Source: Micromonospora sp. NBC_01740
GTDB taxonomy: Bacteria; Actinomycetota; Actinomycetes; Mycobacteriales; Micromonosporaceae
NCBI RefSeq assembly: GCF_035920365.1
Contig: NZ_CP109150.1
Span: 3,782,001-3,846,000, forward strand
Direction: 5' to 3'
Length of the DNA stretch: 64,000 bases
Part shown: in pieces, positions 50,919-59,803 of the stretch
Position numbering within the stretch: the stretch's first letter is position 1
Layout: every line of letters begins with the position of its first letter
Translations under genes and position numbers: made by a program
Notes under the pieces: model-generated
What the model was told of the DNA's origin: nothing
Databases searched by the model: none
Seen by the model: only the letters and a program-made list of their open reading frames with translations

Positions 50919-51980
50919 TCAGCCCACCTTCTCGCGCGACCGCCACGCGGTGCGCACCGAGGTGCGGCCGTTGGTGCGCAGCAGCGAGCCCTCGTACACC
51001 CGGGCCCCGGCGGCCACGACCGCGGCGGCCGCGACCAGCAGCAGGGCCAGGGACACCAGCGGCTCCCAGCCGGCCGCGTCCCCCGTGAACAGCCGCAACG
51101 GCATGGCCGTCGGCGCGGAGAACGGCACGTAGGACAGCACCCGCATGGCCGTCGCGTTGTCGTTCAGGAAGATCACCGCGAAGAACGGCAGCATGACCGC
51201 GAGCTGCACCGGCGTCGACACGCCGGCGATGTCCTCCTGGCGGTTCACCAGTGCGCCGGCCGCCGCCCACATGGCCGCGACCAGCACGAAGCCGAGCAGG
51301 AAGAACGGCAGGAACCAGCCGATCGCCGGGGCCAGCAGCGAGAGCAGTCCGCCGCTGTCGCCGAACTGCACACCGACCAGGGCGACGAGGGCGACCAGGG
51401 CGATCTGCCCCAGGGCCAGCACCGTGCCGGCGATCATCTTGCCGGCCAGCAACGCCCGTACCGGCACCGCGGCGACCAGGATCTCCACGATCCTCGTCTG
51501 CTTCTCCTCGACGATGCTCTGCGCGATCTGCACGCCGAAGGTCTGCGAGGTGACGAAGAAGATGAACGCGAAGGCGAACGGCACCAGGAAGGCCACCATC
51601 GGGTCCACCGCGTCGGGGTCCAGCAGCCGGACCGCGGGCTGCGTGCTCAGCGCCGCCACCACGTCGTCGGGGGCCTCGTCCATGGCCAGCACCGCCGGCC
51701 CGGAGACCACCGCGGCGTCGACGTCGCCGTCGCGTACGGCCTGCTCGGCGGCGCGGTCGTCGGGGACCGTACGGACCTCCAGCCCCGCCTCGCGCAGCGG
51801 GCCGGCCGCCGACGCGGTCACCGCCACGCTCGACGGGCCGCCGGAGAGCAGCGGCGGCAGGATGGTCGCGGCGGCGGCGATCAGCAGGAAGAACAGGGTG
51901 CTGAACAGGAAGGTGCGGTCGCGCAGCTTGACCCGGATCTCCCGGCCGGCGACCAGCCGGGTGGCCTGCATCGTGTTCAC
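50919..51980 (-). CDS. ABC-2 type permease (NatB-like)
   Basis: A 353-residue membrane permease. An N-terminal helix (FLFSTLFFLLIAAAATILPP) precedes an extracytoplasmic domain of about 120 residues, then five helices, with VQIAQSIVEEKQTRIVEILV between helices as in NatB-type sodium/drug exporters. It overlaps the ATPase gene by ATGA. Probably exports a small compound or ion together with the ATPase. Confidence 0.9.
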   Translation of the reverse strand: MNTMQATRLVAGREIRVKLRDRTFLFSTLFFLLIAAAATILPPLLSGGPSSVAVTASAAGPLREAGLEVRTVPDDRAAEQAVRDGDVDAAVVSGPAVLAMDEAPDDVVAALSTQPAVRLLDPDAVDPMVAFLVPFAFAFIFFVTSQTFGVQIAQSIVEEKQTRIVEILVAAVPVRALLAGKMIAGTVLALGQIALVALVALVGVQFGDSGGLLSLLAPAIGWFLPFFLLGFVLVAAMWAAAGALVNRQEDIAGVSTPVQLAVMLPFFAVIFLNDNATAMRVLSYVPFSAPTAMPLRLFTGDAAGWEPLVSLALLLVAAAAVVAAGARVYEGSLLRTNGRTSVRTAWRSREKVG

Positions 51981-52870
51981 TGGGCGACCTCTCGGAAGAT
52001 CTCGGTGAGGGAGGGGCTGACCGGGCGGAACGCGCGGACCGGGCCGCGCGCCAGCGCCGCGTGCAGCACCGGCTGCTCGTCCGCGCCGGGCGCGAGGTCG
52101 AACACGGCGCGCGCGCCGTCCAGGTCGACGAGGGTCACCCCCGGCTGGTCCCGCAGCCAGCCGGCGTCGGTCTCCACCACCAGCTCGTACCGGGGCACGG
52201 TGTACGTCGCGCGCAGCTCCTCGCGGCTGCCGGCGGCCCGGATGACGCCGCCCCCGATGATCACCAGGTCGTCGCAGAGCCGCTCGACGACGTCCAGCTG
52301 ATGGCTGGAGAACAGCACCGGCGCGCCCGCGGCGGCCCGCTCCCGCAGGACCGCCACGACCGTGTCCACGGCCAACGGGTCGAGCCCGGAGAACGGCTCG
52401 TCGAGCACCAGCACCTCGGGATCGTGCACCAGGGCGGCGGCGATCTGCGCGCGCTGCTGGTTGCCCAGCGACAGCGTCTCCAGCAGGTCGTCGCCGCGCT
52501 CGGCGAGCCCGACCCGCTCCAGCAGCGCGTCCGTGTTGCGTTGCGCCGCGGCGGCGGTCATCCCGTGCAGCCGACCCAGGTAGGCCACCTGGTCCCGGAC
52601 GCTCATCTTCGGGTAGAGGCCGCGTTCCTCCGGCATGTAGCCGAAGCGCTGGCGGGCCCGCCGGCTCAGCGGAGCGCCCTGCCAGGTGATCTCACCGGCG
52701 TCCGGGGCGAGCACCCCGAGGATGATCCGCATGGTGGTGGTCTTGCCGGCGCCGTTGCCGCCCACGAAGCCGGTCATCCGGCCGGCGGCCACGTCGAAGG
52801 ACACGTTCTGGAGCACCCGCCGGTCGCCGAAGCTGCGGTCGACGCCGTCGAGGCGGAGCACATTGGTCAC
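51977..52870 (-). CDS. ABC transporter ATP-binding protein (NatA-like)
   Basis: A 297-residue ABC ATPase. Walker A GGNGAGKTTT, Q-loop FGYMPEERGLYPKMSVRDQV, signature LSLGNQQRAQIAAAL (LSLGN in place of LSGGQ, as in NatA-type proteins) and Walker B LVLDEPFSGLDPLAVD. GTG 52870 is chosen; GTG 52879 is possible and neither has a clear ribosome site. It lies 81 bp downstream of a NarL-type two-component pair on the same strand, probably part of one regulated unit. Confidence 0.9.
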   Translation of the reverse strand: MTNVLRLDGVDRSFGDRRVLQNVSFDVAAGRMTGFVGGNGAGKTTTMRIILGVLAPDAGEITWQGAPLSRRARQRFGYMPEERGLYPKMSVRDQVAYLGRLHGMTAAAAQRNTDALLERVGLAERGDDLLETLSLGNQQRAQIAAALVHDPEVLVLDEPFSGLDPLAVDTVVAVLRERAAAGAPVLFSSHQLDVVERLCDDLVIIGGGVIRAAGSREELRATYTVPRYELVVETDAGWLRDQPGVTLVDLDGARAVFDLAPGADEQPVLHAALARGPVRAFRPVSPSLTEIFREVAQ

Positions 52871-52951
52871 GGCGTCCACGCTAGATCGCCGGCCGCGCCC
52901 CGCCGTCCGCCCCGAGATCGAGCACGACGTCCCCCTCATGGCGGAGCCGGG

Positions 52952-53671
52952 TCAGCCGCCGGGACGCACCACCCCGTGCTCGTACGCGAAGACCACCGCC
53001 TGCACCCGGTCGCGCAGGCCCAGCTTGGCGAGCACCCGGCTGACGTGGGTCTTCACCGTCGCCTCGCCCAGGTGCAGCTCGGCGGCGATCTCGGCGTTGC
53101 TGGCGCCGCCGGCGACCAGGACCAGGACCTCCCGCTCGCGGGGGGTGAGGTCCCGCAGCGCCGCCTCGGGAGCCGTCCTCGGGCCGCCCGGCGGGCCGGG
53201 CTCGCCGGGGCGGGCGAAGGTGGCGATCACCCGCCGGGTGAGTTCCGGGGCGAGCAGGCCGTCGCCCCGGGCGAGCACCCGGATCGCCTCGATCAGGGCC
53301 TCCGGGGTGCCGTTCTTGAGCAGGAAGCCGCTGGCCCCGGCGCGCAGCGCGGCGAACAGGTAGTCGTCCCGGTCGAACGTGGTGAGGATCAGTACGGCCG
53401 GCCCGCCCGGCCCGTCCTCCCCGGCGGTGATCCGCCGGGTGGCCTCCAGCCCGTCGACCCCGGGCATCTCGACGTCCATCAGCACGACGTCCGGACGCAG
53501 CGCCCGGGTCATGGTGGCGGCGCGCTCCCCGTCGGCGGCCTCCCCGACGACCTCGATGTCGTCCTCCACCTCCAGGATGACCCGGAAACCGGTGCGGACC
53601 AGGTGCTGGTCGTCGGCGAGCAGCACCCGGACCGGACGGTTGGTCCCGGGCACCTCCTGCCCGGCGCTCAC
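52952..53671 (-). CDS. NarL/LuxR-family response regulator
   Basis: A 239-residue regulator. Receiver with ADD, phospho-Asp in VVLMDVEMPGVDG near 66 and Lys in FLLKNGTPE. The C-terminal LuxR HTH reads LTPREREVLVLVAGGASNAE then LHLGEATVKTHVSRVLAKLG. ATG 53671 overlaps the kinase stop. Together with the kinase it probably controls the ABC exporter that follows. Confidence 0.95.
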   Translation of the reverse strand: MSAGQEVPGTNRPVRVLLADDQHLVRTGFRVILEVEDDIEVVGEAADGERAATMTRALRPDVVLMDVEMPGVDGLEATRRITAGEDGPGGPAVLILTTFDRDDYLFAALRAGASGFLLKNGTPEALIEAIRVLARGDGLLAPELTRRVIATFARPGEPGPPGGPRTAPEAALRDLTPREREVLVLVAGGASNAEIAAELHLGEATVKTHVSRVLAKLGLRDRVQAVVFAYEHGVVRPGG

Positions 53672-54954
53672 GCGGGCCGCCCCACCGGCAGCGGCAGCGG
53701 GAACCGGGCCCGTACCCGCCAGCCACCGCCGGCGCGCGGGCCGACCTCCAGCGCGCCGCCGTGGGTGGCGACCCGCTCGCGCATCCCGACCAGGCCGAGC
53801 CCGTCGGCGTTCGCCGGGCGGGTCGCCCGTCCGTCATCGGTCACGTCGACCTCCACCTCGTGTGCCAGGTAGCGGATGCGCACGTCGAGCGCGGTCGCGC
53901 CCTCGGCGTGCTTGAGCGTGTTCGTCACGGCCTCCTGGGCCACCCGGTACGCGGCCTGCGAGACCGACTCCGGCAGCGGCGCCGGGTCCCCGTACACGCC
54001 CATGGTGGCCCGCAGCCCGGCCTCGCGGGCGCGCTCGACCACGGCCGCGATCTGGTCGACACCGGCCGGTCCCGGCTGTTCCGGGCGGTCCGGGCCGCCG
54101 TCGCGGGCGCGGAGCAGGCCGAGCATCCGGCGCAGCTCGTCGACGGCCGTGCGGGCGGTCTCCTCGATCGCGCTGAGCGCCGCGCGGGCCTTGACCGGGT
54201 CCTTGTCGAACACCCGGCGGGCGGCGGACGCCTGCACGCCCATCACCGACACGTGGTGGGCGACGACGTCGTGCAGCTCCCGGGCGATGCGGACCCGCTC
54301 GCCCACCACCGCGTGCTCGCGGATCTCGGCCTGCGAGCGGCGCAGCTCCTCGGCCCGTGCCTGCACCTCGTGCTGCCGCCGGGCGGCCAGCCACGCCGTC
54401 TCCCCGAAGAAGTACGCGAAACCGAAGTAGAGGCCGTTGACCAGCACCCCGTTCACCATGGCCGCCAGCAACGGGGGCACGGGCCCGACGGCGCGGGCGA
54501 ACGCGTCCGGGGGGATGGTGGTGTAGGTGGTCGCGTAGTAGATCCCGAGCCACAGGAACATGGTGGCGATGACGCCGATCCGCAGCCGCCGGGACAGCCG
54601 CCGTTCCCGGCCCCACGCGCCCAGCGTGTAGAGGGCGGCGAACAGCGCCCACGAGGCGAGCTGCGTCTCCGGGGCGGAGCGGGCCTGCGCGGCGATGAAC
54701 GCGATCGAGACCACCAGCGTGACGGCGGCGGGGAACCGGCGTCGCCAGATCAGCGGCAGGGTCACCGCGACGGTCCAGAAGATCTGCTCCGGGCCGGACG
54801 GCGGCGGGCCGAGCAGGAACGCGCCGGCGCTGCGGGTCAGGGTCAGGCTGAACAGCGCCAGGACGGTCGCGGCCAACCCGATGTAGACGTCCAGCCGGCG
54901 CTGCTCCGGGGTGGGCCCCGGGCGTCGCCAGTCCTCGTCGGTGTCGCTGTTCAT
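53668..54954 (-). CDS. NarL-type sensor histidine kinase
   Basis: A 428-residue kinase with an N-terminal membrane domain of five or six helices (VYIGLAATVLALFSLTLTRS onward), a HisKA_3 dimerisation domain with H-box RIARELHDVVAHHVSVMGVQ, and a C-terminal ATPase domain with VTNTLKHAEG and GLGLVGMRERVATHGG. The lack of an extracytoplasmic domain suggests intramembrane sensing of lipid or envelope stress, as in ABC-linked LiaS/DesK-type kinases (inference). Confidence 0.94.
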   Translation of the reverse strand: MNSDTDEDWRRPGPTPEQRRLDVYIGLAATVLALFSLTLTRSAGAFLLGPPPSGPEQIFWTVAVTLPLIWRRRFPAAVTLVVSIAFIAAQARSAPETQLASWALFAALYTLGAWGRERRLSRRLRIGVIATMFLWLGIYYATTYTTIPPDAFARAVGPVPPLLAAMVNGVLVNGLYFGFAYFFGETAWLAARRQHEVQARAEELRRSQAEIREHAVVGERVRIARELHDVVAHHVSVMGVQASAARRVFDKDPVKARAALSAIEETARTAVDELRRMLGLLRARDGGPDRPEQPGPAGVDQIAAVVERAREAGLRATMGVYGDPAPLPESVSQAAYRVAQEAVTNTLKHAEGATALDVRIRYLAHEVEVDVTDDGRATRPANADGLGLVGMRERVATHGGALEVGPRAGGGWRVRARFPLPLPVGRPA

Positions 54955-55034
54955 CCAGGTCAGGATCTCATCCCGCCGGGCGCCGCCGATCCGGCACCCG
55001 GCCGGGGCGGCCCGGCCTGTCGCGGGGCGGCACG

Positions 55035-55071
55035 GTCACGGCCCGGCACGCGTGGCGCGCCGGGCCGTGAC
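55035..55071 (-). terminator. Hairpin terminator after the HAAS-domain gene
   Basis: GTCACGGCCCGGC and its exact complement (13 bp, 11-nt loop), with further pairing outside one mismatch, lie just beyond the stop of the minus-strand gene at 55081. Confidence 0.7.
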
Positions 55072-55080
55072 GGTGGTGGA

Positions 55081-56031
55081 TCAGGTGCGGTTGCGCCACG
55101 TCTTGACGGCGCTGTCGAGGATGTCCCAGAGCGTCACCAGCACCGTGCCGGCGACCACGGCGGTCGCCACCAGGTTCAGGTTGTCGCCCTCGCCGAGCCA
55201 CTCGAAGCGGGCCACGAACTCGGGGTTGAGCAGCCGGTCGGTCGACATCAGCCAGACCACCGGCGCCGCGAACGCCAGGCCGAGTACCGCGTTGACCGCG
55301 ACCAGCGACCAGGTCCAGCGCCCGACCCGGTACTTGGCGAACTCCAGGCCGATCGTGGCCACCAGCACCGCGATCAGGAACGGCAGCCAGAAGCTCCACA
55401 GCGCCGGGTCGAGGATCGGCAGGTTCTCGCCGTCGTCGGTGGGCACGAACGAGCGGAAGTGCTGCATCGGCAGGTAGGCGATGACCAGCGCCAGGAAGGT
55501 GACCGAGGCGGCGATGTCGGTGAGGGTGATCTGCCGGTCGATCGTGTCCTCCGGGAGCTGGTCGACGCTCCACGCAGGCAGGTGCAGGGGGGTCTTGGTG
55601 CGCTCCAGCACCGCGAAGACCACTGTCACCCAGAAGGCGATCTGGACGGCCACCTGGAAGGCGGTGGTGATGCCCGCGCCGATCCCCTCGCCCGCGTTGC
55701 CGCCGTCGGCGACCCTGAGCAGGCCGGCCAGCACGCCGACCAGGGCCGGGATGAAGCTGAGCAGCAACTTCATCAGCCGCGACCAGGCCAGGTAGTAGGC
55801 CGGTCCGATGAGCTGCAACCGGCGGTCGGCGTAGCGGGCGGCGAGCTTGTCCGGGTCGCCCAGTTCCGTGAGCACCTCCCGCTCGGCGGCGGCGGCGTCC
55901 TGCCCGCCGGCCGTACGGCCCTCGACCATGTCCGCGATCGAGGCGCGCAGCTCGGTGTCGATCTCCGCGCGGCGCGCGACCGGCACCGAACGCAGGGTCG
56001 CGGTGAGGTATCGGTCGGTCAGGGTGGTCAT
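55081..56031 (-). CDS. HAAS/permease-prefix domain membrane protein
   Basis: A 316-residue protein starting at ATG 56031, which overlaps the PadR stop. The N-terminal 80 residues are a helical HAAS-type domain (ATLRSVPVARRAEIDTELRA, VLTELGDPDKLAARYADR) that in this family pairs with PadR-like regulators. Six or so membrane helices follow, from LMKLLLSFIPALVGVLAGLL. It is probably a membrane sensor or modulator working with the PadR protein. Confidence 0.88.
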   Translation of the reverse strand: MTTLTDRYLTATLRSVPVARRAEIDTELRASIADMVEGRTAGGQDAAAAEREVLTELGDPDKLAARYADRRLQLIGPAYYLAWSRLMKLLLSFIPALVGVLAGLLRVADGGNAGEGIGAGITTAFQVAVQIAFWVTVVFAVLERTKTPLHLPAWSVDQLPEDTIDRQITLTDIAASVTFLALVIAYLPMQHFRSFVPTDDGENLPILDPALWSFWLPFLIAVLVATIGLEFAKYRVGRWTWSLVAVNAVLGLAFAAPVVWLMSTDRLLNPEFVARFEWLGEGDNLNLVATAVVAGTVLVTLWDILDSAVKTWRNRT

Positions 56032-56369
56032 CGATCGGCTCCTTCGATCAGCCCGGTCAGGGAGGTCTGCACTGTGGCGAGGTCGGTGAGGAGCCGGCCC
56101 AGCACCGACTCGCCCTCCTCGCTGGTCCGGTAGAACTTGCGTGGCCGGCTCTCCTCGGTGTTCCACTCGCTGGTCAGCAGCCCCTGCTCCTCCAGCCGCC
56201 GCAGCAGCGGGTAGAGCGTGTTGGCGTCGACCGGAAAGCCGTGGTCGGAAAGGCGTTGCAGCAACGCGTAACCGTAGTCGGGCCGGCGCAGCGCGACGAG
56301 GCTGGCCACCACCACGGTGCCCCGGCGCAACTCCTGGAGATGCGTTCGCAGGATCTCATCGCTAACCAT
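56028..56369 (-). CDS. PadR family transcriptional regulator
   Basis: A 113-residue PadR-type winged helix: RGTVVVASLVALRRPDYGYA, VDANTLYPLLRRLEEQGLLT, and RPRKFYRTSEEGESVL. It is the upstream member of a coupled pair with the HAAS membrane protein. A 21-bp near-palindrome lies directly before its start and is a good candidate for autoregulation. Confidence 0.94.
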   Translation of the reverse strand: MVSDEILRTHLQELRRGTVVVASLVALRRPDYGYALLQRLSDHGFPVDANTLYPLLRRLEEQGLLTSEWNTEESRPRKFYRTSEEGESVLGRLLTDLATVQTSLTGLIEGADR

Positions 56370-56379
56370 GCGTCACACC

Positions 56380-56400
56380 ATACTGTGTGGCACACACTAT
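56380..56400. promoter_or_regulatory. PadR operator candidate
   Basis: ATACTGTGTGGCACACACTAT's 21 positions (56380-56400) are symmetric about G56390: ATA-C-TGTGTG and CACACA-C-TAT pair except at one position on each side. It begins 11 bp upstream of the padR ATG and overlaps TATGGT, a possible -10 on the minus strand (56377-56382). Confidence 0.65.
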
Positions 56401-56454
56401 CGTCCAGCGATACATCATCGTGCTCGTCAACATCAGTGTGTTCGGGCGAAACGG

Positions 56455-56488
56455 ACGGCGGCGGACCCTCGGAGGGATCCGCCGCCGT
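56455..56488 (-). terminator. Hairpin terminator after the exported protein gene
   Basis: ACGGCGGCGGA...TCCGCCGCCGT form an 11-bp stem, continuing with CCCTC/GAGGG-type pairing inside, 14 bp beyond the stop of the minus-strand gene at 56502. Confidence 0.7.
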
Positions 56489-56501
56489 GGGCGCCGGCCG
56501 C

Positions 56502-57137
56502 TCAGCAGGACCGGCCCTCCCGGAAACCGCGCTCGACGACGGACGCCGGCCCGACCTGGAGGTAGCCGACCCCCGGCCGGATCGGGTGGCCGGTGAACAG
56601 CTCCACCCGGGAACCGACGCGCACCAGATAGGCCGAGGCGTCGCCCGCGTCGTTGCGGATCATCGAGCCCCGCGGGCCGTAGATCTCCTCCAGGGCGGCG
56701 AAGGACATGCCCACCCCCGCGCCGGCGGGCGTGCGCGGCGGCGCGGTGGCGGTGCCCACCTCCACCAGCCGCCCGTCGCGGAAGGCCAGCAGGATCTTCC
56801 CCGCCCAGGCCCCGGTGACGCCGGCACGGACCGTGCCGTCGCAGTCGGGAGCCACCCAGTCGATGAGGCCGGCCGCCGACAGGCGGGCCAGGTCGGCCCC
56901 GATCCGGAACGGCCCCGCGCCCCGGACGCTGATGAGCCGGACCTCGTCGGGATCGGCGGCGGCCGGGAGGGCGGCGCCGTCCGTACCCGCGCCGAGGCGG
57001 CCGTCGGCACGTTCGGACAGGTTCCCGGCGACGGCGGCCGGCCTGGACGCGGCGGCGGCCGGTGCCGCCGTGGTGATCGGCACGAGCCCGGCCGTGGCCA
57101 GCAGGGCGGTGACGACGGTGTACGAGAGACGGTGCAC
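56502..57137 (-). CDS. Exported hypothetical protein
   Basis: A 211-residue secreted protein; GTG 57137 follows GGAGGAGAT. The signal peptide (LSYTVVTALLATAGLVPITT) ends near APAAAA. The mature part holds short beta-rich segments, such as LISVRGAGPFRIGADLARLS and GKILLAFRDGRLVEVGTA, with two Cys (DCDGT and the final C) that could form a disulfide. The layout resembles small exported ligand-binding modules, but I do not recognise the family. It is divergent from the kinase gene. Confidence 0.8.
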   Translation of the reverse strand: MHRLSYTVVTALLATAGLVPITTAAPAAAASRPAAVAGNLSERADGRLGAGTDGAALPAAADPDEVRLISVRGAGPFRIGADLARLSAAGLIDWVAPDCDGTVRAGVTGAWAGKILLAFRDGRLVEVGTATAPPRTPAGAGVGMSFAALEEIYGPRGSMIRNDAGDASAYLVRVGSRVELFTGHPIRPGVGYLQVGPASVVERGFREGRSC

Positions 57138-57369
57138 GGGGATCTCCTCCTCCGGAGTGCGGGTGTCCTTGTCCTGTTGGTCACCCGTCCGGCCGGATCG
57201 GTTCGTCGGTTTCCCGACCGGTGCGCCCGACCAATACGCCCCGACCGGTGCGCCCGGCCCGCCCGACGCGCCGACCCCGCGTGGCGGCCGTGGGCTGCCC
57301 CCGGCCCGCTCCGCCGTCTACTGTCGAGGCGGAACGGCGACCGGCGGTGCCGGTGTCGGGGGTGGTGCG

Positions 57370-58785
57370 GTGACCAGTCCGGGGCGGATCGGGCCCTACC
57401 GGGTCGAGCGGCTGCTGGGCACGGGGTCGTTCGCGACGGTGTGGCTGGCCCACGACCCGGTGCTCGACTCCCGGGTGGCGATCAAGGTGCTGGCCGAGAA
57501 CTGGCACCACGACCTGCGCGTACGGGAGCGCTTCCTGGACGAGGCCCGCCTGCTGCGCCGGCTCGACGACGAGCGGCTGGTCCGCGTCCACGCGGTCGGC
57601 GAGTTGGCCGACGGGCGGCCGTACTCGGTGCTGACCTGGGCCGACGGCGGCAGCCTGCGCGAGCGGCTGGCGGCCGGGGCGATGCCGGCGCCCGCCGCCC
57701 TGGAGCTGCTGGCCGAGATCGCCGCCGGCGTCGCCGTCCTGCACCGGCACGGCGTGGTGCACCGCGACCTGAGCCCGGGCAACGTGCTGTTCCGCTCCGG
57801 CCCGTACGGCGAGCGGGTGCTGATCGCCGACCTCGGGCTGGCCAAGGCCCTCGCCGCCGCCTCGGGTCTCACCGCCCGGGCCGGCACCCCCGGCTACATG
57901 GCCCCGGAGCAGGACGACCCGTTCGCCATCGTCGACACCCGCGCCGACGTGTACGCGCTGGGCCGGCTCGGCCTCCGCCTCCTCGCCCCGGCCGCCGACG
58001 CCGGTGCCGCCCCCGGTGCCGTCGCCGTCGCCCAGGCGGCGGGCGGGGCGGGTGGGGACGCCCCGCCGGAGGTGGCCGCGGTCCTGCGGCGGGCCACCGC
58101 GCCCCGGGCCGCGGACCGGTACCCGGACGCCACCGCCTTCCGCGCCGCCCTGCACCGCGCCGTGCCGGCTGTCCCCGCGCCGCCCGCCGGGACGGTCAGG
58201 CATCCGGCCCGGCGGGCGCGCACGGAGCGTCGGCTGGTCGCCCGGCGGCGGCTAACCGCGCTGGCGCTGGGGGTCCTGGCCCTCCTGGCGGCCGGGTCCA
58301 CCGCCGGCGACGACACGACGGGCCGGCGGGACGCCGGAAGCTGGACGAGCGGGCCGGTCACCGTCGCGCTGCCGCCCGGGTGGCGGGCCACCGGCACCGG
58401 CTGGGCCGGCCGGTACGGGCCCGACGGCCGACTCGAACCGGCCCTGGTGATGTCGCCCGACCCGCACCGGTGGGCGGCCGACCCCACCGTGCCGGGTGCC
58501 TTCGTCGGGCTGTCCGCCAGCATCGCCGCGCGCACCAGCCCGGCGGGATTCGTCGCCGAGCGTCCCCACGCGGCGTGTGCCGCCGCGCCCGTACGCCGCA
58601 CCCGGCAGGCGGGCGTGGACTGGGTGGTGGCCCGGTTCACCTGCGACCGGGGGCGGCCCGAGGTCGTCGAGGCCGCCGGGCTCGCACCCGGCCGCGCCGG
58701 CCTGGTCTACGTGCAGATCACGCCCCCGGCCGGCAGCCGGGCCGACTTCGTCGACACGCTGCTGGCCGGGGTGAGGGTGGGCTAG
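57370..58785 (+). CDS. Membrane-anchored serine/threonine protein kinase-like protein
   Basis: A 471-residue protein from GTG 57370. The kinase domain (about 8-260) has the Gly-rich loop LLGTGSFATVWLAHDP, VAIKVL (ATP Lys), catalytic HRDLSPGN near 131, DLG in place of DFG (LIADLGLAK), and GTPGYMAPEQ. The catalytic-loop Lys of HRDLKPxN is Ser here. A membrane helix (LTALALGVLALLAAGSTAG) near 300 leads to an external domain of about 155 residues with two Cys. The stop codon overlaps that of the convergent NmrA-like gene. Confidence 0.88.
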   Translation: MTSPGRIGPYRVERLLGTGSFATVWLAHDPVLDSRVAIKVLAENWHHDLRVRERFLDEARLLRRLDDERLVRVHAVGELADGRPYSVLTWADGGSLRERLAAGAMPAPAALELLAEIAAGVAVLHRHGVVHRDLSPGNVLFRSGPYGERVLIADLGLAKALAAASGLTARAGTPGYMAPEQDDPFAIVDTRADVYALGRLGLRLLAPAADAGAAPGAVAVAQAAGGAGGDAPPEVAAVLRRATAPRAADRYPDATAFRAALHRAVPAVPAPPAGTVRHPARRARTERRLVARRRLTALALGVLALLAAGSTAGDDTTGRRDAGSWTSGPVTVALPPGWRATGTGWAGRYGPDGRLEPALVMSPDPHRWAADPTVPGAFVGLSASIAARTSPAGFVAERPHAACAAAPVRRTRQAGVDWVVARFTCDRGRPEVVEAAGLAPGRAGLVYVQITPPAGSRADFVDTLLAGVRVG

Positions 58786-59630
58786 TGCGGAGCGGACGCC
58801 GCCGCCCGGCCGAGGCGGTCGCGCAGGAACTCCTCGAACGTCAGCAGCCAGGGGAACCGGTTCCGCAGGCCGGCGATGTCGGCCTGGTATCCGCTCTCGG
58901 CGAACCAGGCGTACATGGGATGCTCGACCGGCTGCGGTTCCAGGCGGGTGGGGGTGCCGGTGAGCGCCTCGTAGATCTCGGCGACCCGGGTGAAGGTCAG
59001 CTCGTCCCCGGCGATCTCGATCTGCGTGCCGAGGTGGTCCGCGGGGTGCGCGAAGGCGTACGCGGCGATGCGGCCGACGTCGTCGGAGGCGATCATCTGC
59101 AGCGGTCGGTCGGGAAGGACCTGGAGGCTCAGGACCCGTTCTCCCTCAGCGTCGGCGTAGTGGAGGAGATTGTTCATGAAGAACGCCGGGCGCAGGATGG
59201 TCGCGGGCAGGCCCGACGCCTGGATGTGCCGCTCGATCTCGGCCTTGGTCTCGAAGTGGTCGATGCCGGTCCGCCGCTCCGCGCCGCCCACCGAGCTGTA
59301 GACCAGGTGTGCGACACCGGTCTCCCCAGCCACGTCGGCGACCGTCCTGCCCTGCCTGACCTCGGTCGCGAGGCCGTCCGGAGTGTGTGCCAGGGCCTGG
59401 ACGCTGAAGACACCGTGCACACCGCGCATCGCCGCGCGCAGCGACCCGGCATCGTCCATGTCCCCCTCGACCAGGGTGGCGCCCTGCTCCGCGAGGAGGC
59501 GCGCGGCCGGCTTGGCCCGATCGCGGACGAGTGCCCGCACCTGCCAGCCGTCCTGGAGCAACCGGCGGGCCGTGGCGCCGCCCTGATTGCCGGTGGCACC
59601 GGTCACGAGAATCGTCTTCCGCTCCGTCAT
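58782..59630 (-). CDS. NmrA-like NAD(P)-binding protein
   Basis: A 282-residue atypical SDR of the NmrA/HSCARG type: ILVTGATGNQGGATARRLLQ at the N-terminus, LVYSSVGGAERRTGIDHFET and KAEIERHIQASGLPATILRP in the middle. No Tyr-x3-Lys is seen; the family binds NAD(P) and often acts as a redox sensor, though some reduce quinones. Its stop overlaps that of the kinase gene (CTAG). Confidence 0.92.
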   Translation of the reverse strand: MTERKTILVTGATGNQGGATARRLLQDGWQVRALVRDRAKPAARLLAEQGATLVEGDMDDAGSLRAAMRGVHGVFSVQALAHTPDGLATEVRQGRTVADVAGETGVAHLVYSSVGGAERRTGIDHFETKAEIERHIQASGLPATILRPAFFMNNLLHYADAEGERVLSLQVLPDRPLQMIASDDVGRIAAYAFAHPADHLGTQIEIAGDELTFTRVAEIYEALTGTPTRLEPQPVEHPMYAWFAESGYQADIAGLRNRFPWLLTFEEFLRDRLGRAAASAPH

Positions 59631-59732
59631 GACGGTCCAGCCTAGGGAAACGGCTGGTCAGCCCGACGGCAAGGGGGCCTGCCATCGACGGGGGGCGTAC
59701 GCCTGCGCCGGCGCACCGCCGCCCTCCGCCGT

Positions 59733-59803
59733 TGCTAGCGCACCACCACCGCCCTCCGTGCTAGCGCACCACCACCGCCCTCCGTGCTAGCGCACCACCA
59801 CCG
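59733..59803. repeat. 26-bp tandem duplication of the lipoprotein gene's 3' end
   Basis: The 26-bp unit TGCTAGCGCACCACCACCGC+CCTCCG is exact at 59733-59758 and 59759-59784. A third copy (59785-59803) runs into the coding end of the minus-strand gene, including its TAG stop; a decayed copy lies at about 59710-59732. Confidence 0.85.

Noticed and set aside
50706..51270. Minus-strand open frames over the orphan remnant and permease end
   Set aside because: Codon bias favours the plus frame for 50698-50904, and the permease frame accounts for the rest.
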